A stretch of DNA of 64,000 bases from an uncultured Lachnospiraceae bacterium (GCA_900548905.1 URMK01000006.1:1-64000); one strand, 5' to 3'; shown: positions 43,750 to 52,543, numbered from the stretch's first letter. The notes: generated by a model not told the origin, from the sequence alone. A program made the numbers and translations.

Positions 43750-44601
43750 TCATCCTCCAAAAGCATCCTGCTTTGCATTCGGGCTGCTCCTCTTCTCCAG
43801 GTTCACCCTCCTGCGGCCCAGGGCGGCCAGGGAAATCTCGATATCCTCCCTTGCTTCCAGTTCATTAAAGCACCCTACCGTCACCATATCACAGTCCCGG
43901 ATGGTGGCCCAGGAGAAATTCAGCCCCACGAAGGGAGTACAGCGGCCTGCCGCCATAGATTTGATCGTCATAACCGGCTTTTTCGCATCATGTATGATCT
44001 GGTTTACCGTTTCGATCTCCACCTGCATCATAAAGCCCATACAGTTGTAAATCTGGATATATGTCTGCACATCATATTCATTCAGATCACTGTAAACCAC
44101 CAGCTCCGGCATATGCGCCGACAGGCCCGGTATCATGCCGGCCTCCCGGATCATGGAGGTATAGTCCCCCAGCCGTTCAATGGTACGTTTTCCTTTATTC
44201 ACCAGCTGTTCCGCACTGGAGTGATGAATCAGACAGATTTCGGCGCCCAGCTCTTTTCCTTTCCGGATAACCTCCTGCGCTTCTTTTCTGGCCCGGGGGC
44301 TGTCGTCCACATTGATAATGGGGGTATCGATCCGGATAAATTTTTTTCCCGTTTTTTCCGACGCTTCCTCCACCGCCCTGCAGATGACCGGGAGCTGGGA
44401 AAAGGGCGCCATTATCGTATCCACTCCCGCCTCCTGAAAGGTTTCCAGTATGGGGATTACGGATTCCGGATGGGCATGGGCTTTCTTGATCATGTTATCC
44501 GCAGACGGGCTTGTATGGCTCCACCCTGCCAGCCAGTTCGTTCCTATTATCATCCTGGATAACGACAATCCTTCCACCTGTGTTCTCGGCATTTGTTCCA
44601 T
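43750..44601 (-). CDS. Uncharacterised TIM-barrel-like protein
   Basis: Protein of 283 residues without signal peptide. Alternating strand/helix segments such as SRMIIGTNWLAGWSH, DTIMAPFSQLPVICRA, GAEICLIHHSS and PVMTIKSMAAGRCTP suggest a TIM barrel, perhaps distantly like aldo-keto reductases, but I cannot place it in a family. Two His in LIHHSS and a Cys in AAGRCTPF could be active-site or metal-binding residues. It follows two URO-D-superfamily genes on the same strand, with a strong hairpin in the gap, and converges with yesN (six bases apart). A working link to the URO-D proteins is likely from gene order only. Confidence 0.7.
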   Translation of the reverse strand: MEQMPRTQVEGLSLSRMIIGTNWLAGWSHTSPSADNMIKKAHAHPESVIPILETFQEAGVDTIMAPFSQLPVICRAVEEASEKTGKKFIRIDTPIINVDDSPRARKEAQEVIRKGKELGAEICLIHHSSAEQLVNKGKRTIERLGDYTSMIREAGMIPGLSAHMPELVVYSDLNEYDVQTYIQIYNCMGFMMQVEIETVNQIIHDAKKPVMTIKSMAAGRCTPFVGLNFSWATIRDCDMVTVGCFNELEAREDIEISLAALGRRRVNLEKRSSPNAKQDAFGG

Positions 44602-44647
44602 CGCTTACTCCCTTCTGTGCGCCTTAGCGCGCACACAAATCAGGATG

Positions 44648-44687
44648 CCCGGTACCGTCCGGCGTAAATACGCCGGACGGTACCGGG
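44648..44687 (-). other. Perfect 17-base stem-loop in the URO-D operon
   Basis: Arms CCCGGTACCGTCCGGCG and CGCCGGACGGTACCGGG, loop TAAATA, between the URO-D gene (stop 44696) and the next gene (start 44601). A second hairpin, TGTGCGC with GCGCACA, follows at 44616-44635. There is no T-run, so this is more likely an mRNA-processing or stability element. Confidence 0.75.
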
Positions 44688-44695
44688 TCCCTGTA

Positions 44696-45820
44696 TCAGC
44701 GGACTATTTTCTGCATCTGTTCGCAATAATACTGAACCAGTTCAAATTTGGCATCCGGCGCTATCCGGTGATCCGGACACGGGATGTAGCCTCCCAGATC
44801 CATAAGAGGCTTCAGACGTTCGATCTCCTTATCCACCGCCTCCCGATCCCTGGCAAATATGGTCTTGTTCATGCCTCCCACACCGCGCAGCTGCTTTCCG
44901 TATTTCTCCCTCCAGGGGGCGATAGAAGCGTTCCAGGTTCCCACCTCAATAGGAAACATGGTATTAACCCCGTTCTCAAGCCAGATGGGGATGAGGGAAT
45001 CTATCATGCCGTCACAGTCGACCGACACAATTTCAATTCCATAGGAGCTGGTGAGATCCGTTATCTTCTTATACCAGGGCCCCACAAATTCCCGGAATAC
45101 ATCGGGGGATACCAGAGGGCCGTTTTTGAAGCAGATATCTTCCCAGAAATGGGCATAATCAAACTTCACGCCGCTTTCCAGCACAAGTTTTGCACATTCA
45201 TATCCCAAACCGCACAAGGTATCCACAATTTCCCCATATAAATCCTCGTCATCCACATACAGATAAGAAAGCTGTTCCACACCCAGCATATTCCTCATAT
45301 TTCCCATAAAGGATCCCAAATGCAGGCCCAGCGGTATTTCCCTGTCCTTTTCCTGCTTCAGCGCTTCCAGCTTCCTGTGATCGATCCGGTCCGGACTCAT
45401 CTTAAGCTTGGGAAGATAAAGTTCCTCCCAGGCCTTTCTGTCCGTCATGGATGTCCCTATTTCCGCCGGTATGGACACAGTCCCCGGTTTCACCTTACAT
45501 ATCAGGCCCTGCCCGTCACGGATAATCCGGCTGCCGTCCGGGAATTCCTCCAGTATTTTTTCCTCAAAGGAAGGAAACAGAAGGACTTCCGAGGAAAAGC
45601 AGGAATTCCAGTTATAATCAAAGCCCAGCTTTTTCATAATGGATTTATCCCCTCCGGAATTATCGCCGGAATCAATATAGTCCCTGGCCTCCTCGCGGCT
45701 GATATACCCCTCCCCGGCCCATTTCAATACGGTTTCCGCCCAATATCCAAAGGATACCACGGGTATCCGCGTATACTCCTGATAGGTCAATACCGCCATG
45801 GTATTTTCACGGTTATTCAT
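44696..45820 (-). CDS. URO-D-superfamily protein (methyltransferase-like)
   Basis: Protein of 374 residues with the uroporphyrinogen decarboxylase fold. Family segments include LHLGSFMGNMRNMLGVEQLS, FWEDICFKNGPLVSPDVFRE, IEIVSVDCDGMID and GGYIPCPDHRIAPD. The SPDVF/VDCDG/PDH pattern is that of the non-haem branch containing corrinoid-dependent methyltransferases (MtaA/MtbA types), not HemE. No corrinoid protein is next to it. GGAGGG precedes the ATG. The paralogue at 45866 is directly upstream, so this looks like a paired or heteromeric system. Confidence 0.82.
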   Translation of the reverse strand: MNNRENTMAVLTYQEYTRIPVVSFGYWAETVLKWAGEGYISREEARDYIDSGDNSGGDKSIMKKLGFDYNWNSCFSSEVLLFPSFEEKILEEFPDGSRIIRDGQGLICKVKPGTVSIPAEIGTSMTDRKAWEELYLPKLKMSPDRIDHRKLEALKQEKDREIPLGLHLGSFMGNMRNMLGVEQLSYLYVDDEDLYGEIVDTLCGLGYECAKLVLESGVKFDYAHFWEDICFKNGPLVSPDVFREFVGPWYKKITDLTSSYGIEIVSVDCDGMIDSLIPIWLENGVNTMFPIEVGTWNASIAPWREKYGKQLRGVGGMNKTIFARDREAVDKEIERLKPLMDLGGYIPCPDHRIAPDAKFELVQYYCEQMQKIVR

Positions 45821-45865
45821 TGTAACACCCTCCTGTCCGTTGATACGGACCTTTTTCTTATCATT

Positions 45866-47035
45866 TTAAATATCCCTGCCGGCCTCCTCCATAACCTCTT
45901 TCAGCCGTTTGATATAATACCGGTAATTAGCAAAGGAGGAATCCGGTGTCGCCTGATGATCACAACCCGGTACATAGCCGCCGCTGCGTATCACCGGAAG
46001 GATCCGCTCAAATTCCCGGTCAATGGCTTCTTTTCCCGCCTCTATGGTAAGCTTGTTAAAGCCGCCGATAAACTTAAGCCGGGGATACTGCTGTCTGACC
46101 CTGACAATATCCATTCCCGCATTTACATCCATAGGAAGGAATCCGTCCACGCCCGCTTCCAGGAAATTGGGGATCAGCCGGTTAAAGTCGCCGTCCGTAT
46201 CCACAAATACGTTCTTAACCCCCTTTTTCTTCAAAAAAGGGATAAGCTGTTTATAATAATCCCCGACAAATTCGTCAAAAATCCCCGGGGAAATCATAGG
46301 CCCGTTGCAGCCGCTGAGATCCTCCTCCAGAAGCAGAACCTCCGGTTTAATATAATCAAAAACCTTATCCAGATATATTTTATAAGTATCCACGGCAAAC
46401 TGGTTCATATCATGCAGGACCTCGGGCATATCATAAAAAGCATACATCTGCTCCTCAATGCCCATCAGCATACGCGACAGCCAGAAGAATCCGGTCAGCC
46501 GGAACCGGATGGAATAGTCCCCCGCTTTATGCCCCGGTATGTATTTGCTGTAAACCTCACGAATGTTCTCATCGGTACAGTACAGGGCAAGATGTTCCGT
46601 AATCCGTTCCTTTAGTGCATTCCAGTCTTCTTCCCCTGTCACAGGCGCCTTCAGCTCTTCCACCAGGCTGCTGTTCCTGTGGTATTTTCGTACCCAGCCG
46701 TCCGTATCCAGACGGACCATATAGCTATCCGTTTCCTCCGTCACCGTTTCGTCAAAACAGGAAAAAGGAATCCGGAACGCCATCCGTTTTACGCCGTCAA
46801 AGCCCAGGTATTGCTCATAATCGTATACCGGATCCGTCATCTGGTCGTTCAGGTATCTCTGCTTATAGCTGTCTGCCGGAGGATACAGCCGGGACGGCCG
46901 GAATTCCTCCGGAAGCCCCTCTTCACACCACCTGTTCACGGTTTTGTCCCATGGGAAAAAGGTCTCCAGCACTGATCCCCTTTCCTCTCTTTTTTCAAAG
47001 CCCAAAGTCATTACTATTCGTTCTGAATGATTCAT
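45866..47035 (-). CDS. URO-D-superfamily protein (methyltransferase-like)
   Basis: Paralogue of the downstream gene, about 389 residues. It shares LLEEDLSGCNGPMISPGIFD, VKNVFVDTDGDFN and GGYVPGCDHQATPD. Where the other protein has VDCDG this one has VDTDG, so a possible metal-binding Cys is missing. The N-terminus (SERIVMTLGFEKREERGSVL) is the usual URO-D lead-in about caring for one substrate cluster per genome region. The ATG at 47035 has AGGCGGGG upstream; the frame open to 47089 has no better site. It is first in a three-gene operon, divergent from an AraC regulator. Confidence 0.82.
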   Translation of the reverse strand: MNHSERIVMTLGFEKREERGSVLETFFPWDKTVNRWCEEGLPEEFRPSRLYPPADSYKQRYLNDQMTDPVYDYEQYLGFDGVKRMAFRIPFSCFDETVTEETDSYMVRLDTDGWVRKYHRNSSLVEELKAPVTGEEDWNALKERITEHLALYCTDENIREVYSKYIPGHKAGDYSIRFRLTGFFWLSRMLMGIEEQMYAFYDMPEVLHDMNQFAVDTYKIYLDKVFDYIKPEVLLLEEDLSGCNGPMISPGIFDEFVGDYYKQLIPFLKKKGVKNVFVDTDGDFNRLIPNFLEAGVDGFLPMDVNAGMDIVRVRQQYPRLKFIGGFNKLTIEAGKEAIDREFERILPVIRSGGYVPGCDHQATPDSSFANYRYYIKRLKEVMEEAGRDI

Positions 47036-47170
47036 ATTCACCCCGCCTTTTGCAGTCTTTTTGCCATTGTAGCACAGCTGCTGCCGCATAGCTTGTAAAG
47101 GCCGGTGTTATATGTGTAAAATACGGACTTTTTACTTGTGCTCCTCTCTCCGTCCGCTTATAATAAAGAT

Positions 47171-48094
47171 ATGAAAACACAGGAATATTTAATACACAGC
47201 AGTTTCATCACCACACAGACAAACCTCCCGCTTTTTACGGAGGAATACCGTTATCCCTGCCATCCCAGGGAAGCCGCCCACTCCCATGAATTTCTGGAAA
47301 TCGGAATCATCTTATCCGGCCAGGTCATTCATCATACGGCGCAGGAAAGCAGAACGCTCACCGAGGGGTGTGTATATTGTATACCCATAGGGCAGACCCA
47401 TTCCCTGGAATCCGACAGGGAATTCACCATACGTAACCTCTATCTTCTCCCTAAGATCCTGCTCACCGAAGCCTCCGGGGAAAATGCCCCTGTGCAGCTC
47501 CAGGATTTTCTTTTGTACTATACGGATTACCGGAAAAAACAGATGACCCATAATATCCTTTCCCCGGATCTGCTTTCTTCCGTCAAAATGCTCTTGAACT
47601 CCTATGACGATACGCCCCTTGGCCCCGCGCTGCTGGAGCCGTTCCGGTATCACTGCCTTTTTAATATCCTTCTGATTCTTTGTGACAGCTTTTACAGCAC
47701 CAACCGGATCCATTTCGCCAGGAAGGACGCCCGTATTTATCAGATACTGGGGCTGATACGGGATAATCTGTCCCTTCCCACCGGCAGCCTGCTTGCGCTG
47801 ATAGCCGGAGAGCTTTCCCTGAACCCCCAGTATATAAACCGTCTTACAAAAAAGGAGCTGCACACGAACCTTTCCACCTTAATATTGGATACCAAGATCG
47901 AGAAAAGCTGTGAGCTGCTCCTGAAAGAATATACGATAACAGAAGTCGCCAATGCGCTGTCCTTCTATGATCACGCCCATTTTTACAAGGCTTTCCAGAA
48001 GAAACTGGGAATAACGCCGTCCCAGTACCAGCAGAAACGCAGCTGTTTGGCGCCCCTTGCCGTTACTTATATTCCCTTGAAATACTTTCCGTAA
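47171..48094 (+). CDS. AraC-family regulator with cupin sensor
   Basis: Regulator of about 307 residues. The N-terminal cupin-like domain includes EAAHSHEFLEIGIILSGQVI (His pair and Glu), and the C-terminal AraC domain has LIAGELSLNPQYINRLTKKE and ITEVANALSFYDHAHFYKAF. Divergent placement 135 bases from the URO-D gene start suggests it controls that operon. The -10-like TACAAT on the URO-D side lacks a good -35, as expected for activation. The ribosome site before the ATG at 47171 is weak; a GTG at 47138 is the alternative. It converges with the dehydrogenase gene, overlapping by 28 bases. Confidence 0.88.
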   Translation: MKTQEYLIHSSFITTQTNLPLFTEEYRYPCHPREAAHSHEFLEIGIILSGQVIHHTAQESRTLTEGCVYCIPIGQTHSLESDREFTIRNLYLLPKILLTEASGENAPVQLQDFLLYYTDYRKKQMTHNILSPDLLSSVKMLLNSYDDTPLGPALLEPFRYHCLFNILLILCDSFYSTNRIHFARKDARIYQILGLIRDNLSLPTGSLLALIAGELSLNPQYINRLTKKELHTNLSTLILDTKIEKSCELLLKEYTITEVANALSFYDHAHFYKAFQKKLGITPSQYQQKRSCLAPLAVTYIPLKYFP

Positions 48095-49164
48095 GCGTCC
48101 GCCGCCAGAATCGCAGCGCATACCTTTTCCGGCGTCACCTCAAAAGGCATATTGTGAAGGGTATCGTTTTCTGCGCAGGCTGCTTCCGCCACCGCCATGA
48201 TCTTTTCCCTCGTCACTTCTTCCACGCCCAGTTCCTTCAAGGTTACGGGAAGCCCCACATCGATACAGAAACCGATGATATCCTCCAGCTCGTCCGCCGG
48301 TATATTCTCCAGCACCAGCTGCGCGATGGTTCCGAACGCCACCTTTTCCCCGTGATACATAGAATGGCATTCCTCCAGTACGGTAAACCCGTTATGGATC
48401 GCATGGGCTCCGGCCAGTCCGCCGCTTTCAAACCCGATTCCGGAAAGCAGGGTATTGGCTTCTATGATCTTTTCCACCGCCGGCGTACAGGCTCCCGCTT
48501 CCAGTGCCAGCTTCGCTTTCACCCCTTCTTCCATCAGAGTGTCAAAGCACAGTTTAGCCAGGGCATGGGCCGCCAGGGTCCCATGTCCGCCCGCACAGGT
48601 CAGACCGTCCTTCGCCAGTACGGCGCGGGCTTCAAAGTAGGTGGCCAGAGCGTCGCCCATACCTGATACAGTAAGCCTTGCCGGGGATTTGGAAATCACT
48701 TCCGTATCCATCAGAACCATATCCGGGTTGGAAGGAAGGAACAGATATTCTTCAAATACGCCGTTTTCCGTGTAAATAACGGACAGGGCGCTGCAGGGGG
48801 CATCCGTTGATGCAATGGTGGGACAGATCACCACCGGCGTATGCCTGTAGTATGCCGCCGCTTTAGCCGTATCCAGGATTTTGCCGCCGCCGATACCGAT
48901 GACCAGATCGCAGCCCTCCTTTTCCATCACCGCAGTCAGGCGGTTGATTTCGCTCTTACAGCATTCCCCGTTAAAATAATCAAATACGGTGCTGCACCCG
49001 GTCTTTGCAAAGCCGGCTTCCACGCTGCCGCCTATTCTCTTATAGCCCGACCGGCTGATCAGAACCAGCGCTTTTTTTCCGTAGCCTTCCGCATATTTGC
49101 CCAGCTTGGACAGTTCCCCCGCCCCCTGTACATACCTGCCGGGGCTGTTAAGAATATTTGCCAT
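48067..49164 (-). CDS. Glycerol dehydrogenase-like iron/zinc alcohol dehydrogenase
   Basis: Group III metal-dependent alcohol dehydrogenase of 365 residues, GldA branch. NAD binding is shown by DLVIGIGGGKILDTAKAAA (about 85-103). Metal ligands fit Asp in SGMGDALATYFEAR, His in HAIHNGFT and His in HSMYHGEKVAFG. Such enzymes interconvert glycerol and dihydroxyacetone or related alpha-hydroxy carbonyls. AGGAGG precedes the ATG, and a consensus promoter lies at 49222-49250. It is monocistronic, divergent from the LacI-type gene. The substrate could differ from glycerol. Confidence 0.9.
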   Translation of the reverse strand: MANILNSPGRYVQGAGELSKLGKYAEGYGKKALVLISRSGYKRIGGSVEAGFAKTGCSTVFDYFNGECCKSEINRLTAVMEKEGCDLVIGIGGGKILDTAKAAAYYRHTPVVICPTIASTDAPCSALSVIYTENGVFEEYLFLPSNPDMVLMDTEVISKSPARLTVSGMGDALATYFEARAVLAKDGLTCAGGHGTLAAHALAKLCFDTLMEEGVKAKLALEAGACTPAVEKIIEANTLLSGIGFESGGLAGAHAIHNGFTVLEECHSMYHGEKVAFGTIAQLVLENIPADELEDIIGFCIDVGLPVTLKELGVEEVTREKIMAVAEAACAENDTLHNMPFEVTPEKVCAAILAADAYGKYFKGI

Positions 49165-49221
49165 TACTATGTGCCTCCTGTCTATCTTTTTATAAGCCGA
49201 TTATCTACGTGTTACAAGGTC

Positions 49222-49250
49222 ATTGTATAATTGCGCTATGATGATGTCAA
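49222..49250 (-). promoter_or_regulatory. Promoter of the dehydrogenase gene
   Basis: On the minus strand TTGACA (complement at 49245-49250), a 17-base spacer and TACAAT (complement at 49222-49227). This is a near-perfect sigma-A promoter about 58 bases before the ATG. Confidence 0.85.
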
Positions 49251-49275
49251 GCCGGATTCTCCACAGGGGCAGGCT

Positions 49276-49330
49276 TTGACAATCGGGGATTATATGATAT
49301 CATAAAAAGATGGAACAGTGTGAAACAGCT
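49276..49330 (+). promoter_or_regulatory. lacI-type gene promoter with half operator
   Basis: TTGACA at 49276-49281 and TATCAT at 49298-49303 (16-base spacer). Just downstream, ATGGAACAGT at 49310-49319 repeats the left arm plus centre of the perfect operator at 50549, followed by a degenerate second arm (GTGAAAC). This fits weak autoregulation by the LacI-type protein. Confidence 0.65.
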
Positions 49331-49371
49331 ATCCTTATTCTTACACAAATTTAACGGGGGAATTGCAGCAT

Positions 49372-50346
49372 ATGTCAAGCATTAGAGATGTAGCCAAAAA
49401 GGCGGGGGTCGGCATAGGGACCGTATCCAGAACCCTGAATGGGAGCGGTTATGTGTCGGAAGAGACGAAAAAGAAGATTTATTCGATTATGGAGGAAATG
49501 AATTATAATCCGGCAAATACAGCCCGGGTTTCCTCCGGCAGGAAAACGGGGCTGGTGGGGGTAATCGTACCCAGCCTGGAGCATCCGTTCTTTGCCAGGA
49601 TGATGCGGTGTATTGAATTCGAGTTGTCCAGACATGATTACAAATGTATTGTCTGCAATACGATAGATATTATGAACCGGCAGATTGAATTCATGGATAT
49701 GCTTGAAAAAAAAGCGGTGGACGGGCTGATCGCCTGTGTGGATCCGATTCCGGGCTTCGCCGGCCGGAAGGGGAAAGCGATTGTGAGCATGGACCGGTAC
49801 TGGTCGGCCGATGTTCCGCTGATCCGTTCCGATCATGAACAGGGCGGACGCACGGCGGCGGAAGTGTTCCTCCGTGACGGATGCCGGAAAATCATACAGT
49901 TCTACGGCGGCCTTGACAAACACAAAAGCGCCAATATCCGCCATGAAGTGATGGAACAGGTCCTGCGGGAAAATGGCTGTGAAGTGATATCCGTAAATAT
50001 GGAATGGGACGCCATGAGCTATGCCTATAACAAAAATATTATTCTCAAATACTGGGATGTGATCAAAGACATGGACGGGTGTATGACAAATGATATAGGT
50101 GCATTAAGCTGTCTGGCCGTGGCGCGCAAGATGGGCCTGAAAATCCCGGAAGAATTCCGGATTATAGGCTATGACGGGACGGAAATTACGAATCTGACTT
50201 ATCCGGAACTGTCCGTTGTGGAACAGGATTGCCCCGCACTGGCGAGGGAGTGTGTAAAAGCCGTACTCCAGCTGATTGATAAAAAAGAACCTGGGAGTCT
50301 TCTCCGGATTGTTCCGATCCATTGGCGTGAACGTGGAACAACTTAA
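49372..50346 (+). CDS. LacI-family transcriptional regulator
   Basis: Repressor of 324 residues. The N-terminal HTH and hinge helix read IRDVAKKAGVGIGTVSRTLN and VSEETKKKIYSIMEEMNYNP. The effector domain of periplasmic-binding type starts at LVGVIVPSLEHPFFARMM and ends with the usual VVEQDCPALARECVKAVLQL. It sits directly before the fructan operon, from which it is separated by a terminator and an operator-bearing promoter, so it probably represses that operon until a fructo-oligosaccharide or phosphorylated sugar appears. The ATG at 49372 follows GGGGG by eleven bases; a TTG at 49363 is too close. Confidence 0.92.
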   Translation: MSSIRDVAKKAGVGIGTVSRTLNGSGYVSEETKKKIYSIMEEMNYNPANTARVSSGRKTGLVGVIVPSLEHPFFARMMRCIEFELSRHDYKCIVCNTIDIMNRQIEFMDMLEKKAVDGLIACVDPIPGFAGRKGKAIVSMDRYWSADVPLIRSDHEQGGRTAAEVFLRDGCRKIIQFYGGLDKHKSANIRHEVMEQVLRENGCEVISVNMEWDAMSYAYNKNIILKYWDVIKDMDGCMTNDIGALSCLAVARKMGLKIPEEFRIIGYDGTEITNLTYPELSVVEQDCPALARECVKAVLQLIDKKEPGSLLRIVPIHWRERGTT

Positions 50347-50358
50347 CTGTTCCATATA

Positions 50359-50419
50359 AATAAGCATAAAAACAAGCCGCTTTGAAAAATAATGAAGCGG
50401 CTGTTTTTATGCTTATTTT
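50359..50419 (+). terminator. Terminator after the lacI-type gene
   Basis: Long inverted repeat: AATAAGCATAAAAACAAGCC and onward on the left (50359-50382) pairs with its complement at 50395-50419 around a twelve-base loop, ending in TTATTTTTTTG. The arms are about 23 bases with one bulge. It ends the regulator transcript before the operon promoter. Confidence 0.85.
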
Positions 50420-50514
50420 TTTGTTTTCGCAATTGCCATCCGTTATTTTAACTAGTTTAATCGATTCATTTTTGTTACTATTAGATGAATCGACGGAAGT
50501 ATATCAAATTTCAA

Positions 50515-50542
50515 TTGACATTATCGGCAAAAGTGATATTAT
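50515..50542 (+). promoter_or_regulatory. Fructan operon promoter
   Basis: TTGACA at 50515-50520 and TATTAT at 50537-50542 with a 16-base spacer, upstream of the permease, SBP and GH32 genes. Confidence 0.78.
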
Positions 50543-50548
50543 TTATAA

Positions 50549-50563
50549 ATGGAACAGTTCCAT
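50549..50563. promoter_or_regulatory. LacI-type operator
   Basis: Perfect 15-base palindrome ATGGAACAGTTCCAT, six bases after the -10 box, where a bound repressor blocks transcription. A related half site lies in the regulator promoter at 49310. A looser GGAACA/TGTTCC pair at 50335-50354 overlaps the regulator stop. Confidence 0.82.
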
Positions 50564-50594
50564 ACGAATTGGTTAGGTTATAGGAGGATAAGCG

Positions 50595-51530
50595 ATGAAC
50601 GTGGTAAACAAACGTGAACTATTGAAAACCAATGCCAAGAGAACGTTGAAAGCCTGGCAGCTGTATGTACTTCTCATACCCGCGCTGCTCTGGGCAGTAA
50701 TTTTTGCCTATTATCCCATGTACGGCGTAGTCATTGCCTTTAAGGACTACAAAATCAGGGCCGGCATCCTGGGCAGCCCCTGGGCGGACCCTCTGCTTAC
50801 ATACTTCCAGCAGTTTTTCAGCACAAGCATTGCGCTGAACGCCATCAAAAACACAATTGTAATCAGCCTGGAAAGCCTTGTAATCGCTTTCCCCATCCCT
50901 ATTATTTTTGCACTGCTTCTGAACCAGATCCGTGGCGACAGGGTCAAAAAAACCATCCAGACTATCAGTTATGCCCCCTACTTCATGTCAAATGTTGTCG
51001 TTGTCAGCATTATATCCGTCTTTTTCGCAGCAAACGGCGTGGTAAACAACCTGGTAACAAGCGCGGGGGGAAAAGAAACCCTGTTCACCTCCCTGCCCGA
51101 ATGGTTCCGGACTCTTTTCATCGGGTCCAACATCTGGCAGACAATGGGGTTCAATGCCGTTATTTTCATCGCGGCGCTGACCGCCATCAGCCCGGATTAT
51201 TATGAAGCCGCCACCATAGACGGCGCTTCCCGGTTCCAGAGAATCCTGTATATTGATATTCCCATGATACTTCCCACCATCATCCTGATGCTCATTTTGC
51301 AAATCGGGAATATCATGAACGTGGGATATGAAAAGGCGTATCTGATGCAGAACGGATCCAACACCATCGTGAGCGAGCTGATTTCCACCTATGTGTACAA
51401 GGTCGGTCTGCAGACGGCGCAGTACAGCTTTGCAACGGCGGTGGGACTGTTTAATTCCGTGGTTAACTTCATCATACTCGTCACCGCAAATTTTGTAGCT
51501 AAAAAAGTGAGCGATATCAGTATTTTCTAA
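50595..51530 (+). CDS. CUT1 ABC transporter permease, LplB type
   Basis: Permease of 311 residues with six membrane helices. N-terminal pattern YVLLIPALLWAVIFAYYPMYG, EAA loop YYEAATIDGASRFQRILYID. AGGAGG lies before the ATG. It is the first gene of the fructan operon; here the permeases precede the binding protein, the reverse of the other four operons. It is 18 bases from the second permease start and is controlled by the operator at 50549. Confidence 0.91.
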   Translation: MNVVNKRELLKTNAKRTLKAWQLYVLLIPALLWAVIFAYYPMYGVVIAFKDYKIRAGILGSPWADPLLTYFQQFFSTSIALNAIKNTIVISLESLVIAFPIPIIFALLLNQIRGDRVKKTIQTISYAPYFMSNVVVVSIISVFFAANGVVNNLVTSAGGKETLFTSLPEWFRTLFIGSNIWQTMGFNAVIFIAALTAISPDYYEAATIDGASRFQRILYIDIPMILPTIILMLILQIGNIMNVGYEKAYLMQNGSNTIVSELISTYVYKVGLQTAQYSFATAVGLFNSVVNFIILVTANFVAKKVSDISIF

Positions 51531-51548
51531 CGAATGGGAGGAATCAGG

Positions 51549-52481
51549 ATGATTGGGCAGAAAACAAAGAACGCGGCAAAGGCCGCAGACCATAAAACAA
51601 AAATGAAACTATCTGTTGGCGACAGGATTTTTAACATTGTAAATGCGGTTATCATGATAATCATCTGTCTTGTTATTGTATATCCCATATACTACGTGGT
51701 TATCGCCTCCATAACGGATCCGGTCATAGTCAATTCCGGCAGGCCGTTGTTCTATCCCGTAAAGCTTTACCTGAACGGGTATAAAACCACCTTGAGCTAT
51801 ACCCCTCTCTGGACGGCATACGGAAACACCATTTCCTATACCGTTGTGGGGACGGTTGTTTCCCTGTTTGCCACAATTCCGGCAGGTTATGCTCTTTCCA
51901 GGAAGGATCTTCCCGGCCGTCGGGGGCTGATATTCCTCTTTACCTTCACCATGTTTTTCAGCGGCGGAATCATCCCCCTGTACCTCACCATCCGGAATCT
52001 GGGCATTTACAATTCCATATGGGCTATGGTACTGCCTGTAGCCGTTTCCGCGTATAACCTGATCGTCTGCCGCTCCTTCTTTGAAGCCGGCGTCCCGGAC
52101 GAACTGCTGGAAGCGTCAAAGGTTGACGGCTGCTCGGATTTCACCTTTTTCTTTAAAATTGCCATCCCGCTCTCTTCCACCATTATCGCCGTCATGTGCC
52201 TTTTCTATGCCACAGCGATGTGGAACCAGTTCTTCAATGCGCTGATGTATCTGCAGGATGACAATAAAATGCCTCTGCAGGTGGTGCTGCGTAATCTGGT
52301 CCTGATGAACCAGGCCAATCAGATGGGTTCTTCGGGGGACGCCATGGTCACCAAACAGAAACTGGCCGAACAGCTGAAATATTGTATCGTCGTAGTATCC
52401 GCAGCGCCTTTGCTTGTCGTATACCCTTTTATCCAGAAGTACTTTGCAAAGGGTGTCACAATCGGGGCGGTTAAAGGATAA
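51549..52481 (+). CDS. CUT1 ABC transporter permease, LplC type
   Basis: Permease of about 310 residues with six membrane helices. EAA loop LLEASKVDGCSDFTFFFKIA and C-terminus YFAKGVTIGAVKG. The ATG at 51549 has GGGAGGAATCAGG upstream and is preferred to an ATG at 51534 that lies before this ribosome site. It partners the gene at 50595. Confidence 0.91.
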   Translation: MIGQKTKNAAKAADHKTKMKLSVGDRIFNIVNAVIMIIICLVIVYPIYYVVIASITDPVIVNSGRPLFYPVKLYLNGYKTTLSYTPLWTAYGNTISYTVVGTVVSLFATIPAGYALSRKDLPGRRGLIFLFTFTMFFSGGIIPLYLTIRNLGIYNSIWAMVLPVAVSAYNLIVCRSFFEAGVPDELLEASKVDGCSDFTFFFKIAIPLSSTIIAVMCLFYATAMWNQFFNALMYLQDDNKMPLQVVLRNLVLMNQANQMGSSGDAMVTKQKLAEQLKYCIVVVSAAPLLVVYPFIQKYFAKGVTIGAVKG

Positions 52482-52514
52482 ATAGTTACTGTTCACTCGA
52501 TGAGCAATAACTAT
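52482..52514 (+). other. Stem-loop between permease and binding-protein genes
   Basis: Arms ATAGTTACTG and CAATAACTAT (one mismatch) directly after the permease stop, 29 bases before the SBP start. With no T-run it may protect the abundant downstream SBP message from decay. Confidence 0.55.
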
Positions 52515-52543
52515 AAATATTCCATAATTAAGGAGGAACATAC

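Noticed and set aside
45320..46615. A 431-codon plus-strand open frame
   Set aside because: Shadow of the two URO-D genes, which have clear starts and family motifs on the minus strand.
45866..47035. URO-D protein considered as haem-pathway HemE
   Set aside because: The HemE substrate motifs are not seen, there are two paralogues together and no haem genes nearby.
50335..50354. GGAACA/TGTTCC pair at the regulator stop as a third operator
   Set aside because: The arms are eight bases apart, unlike the compact operator, and the left arm is within coding sequence.
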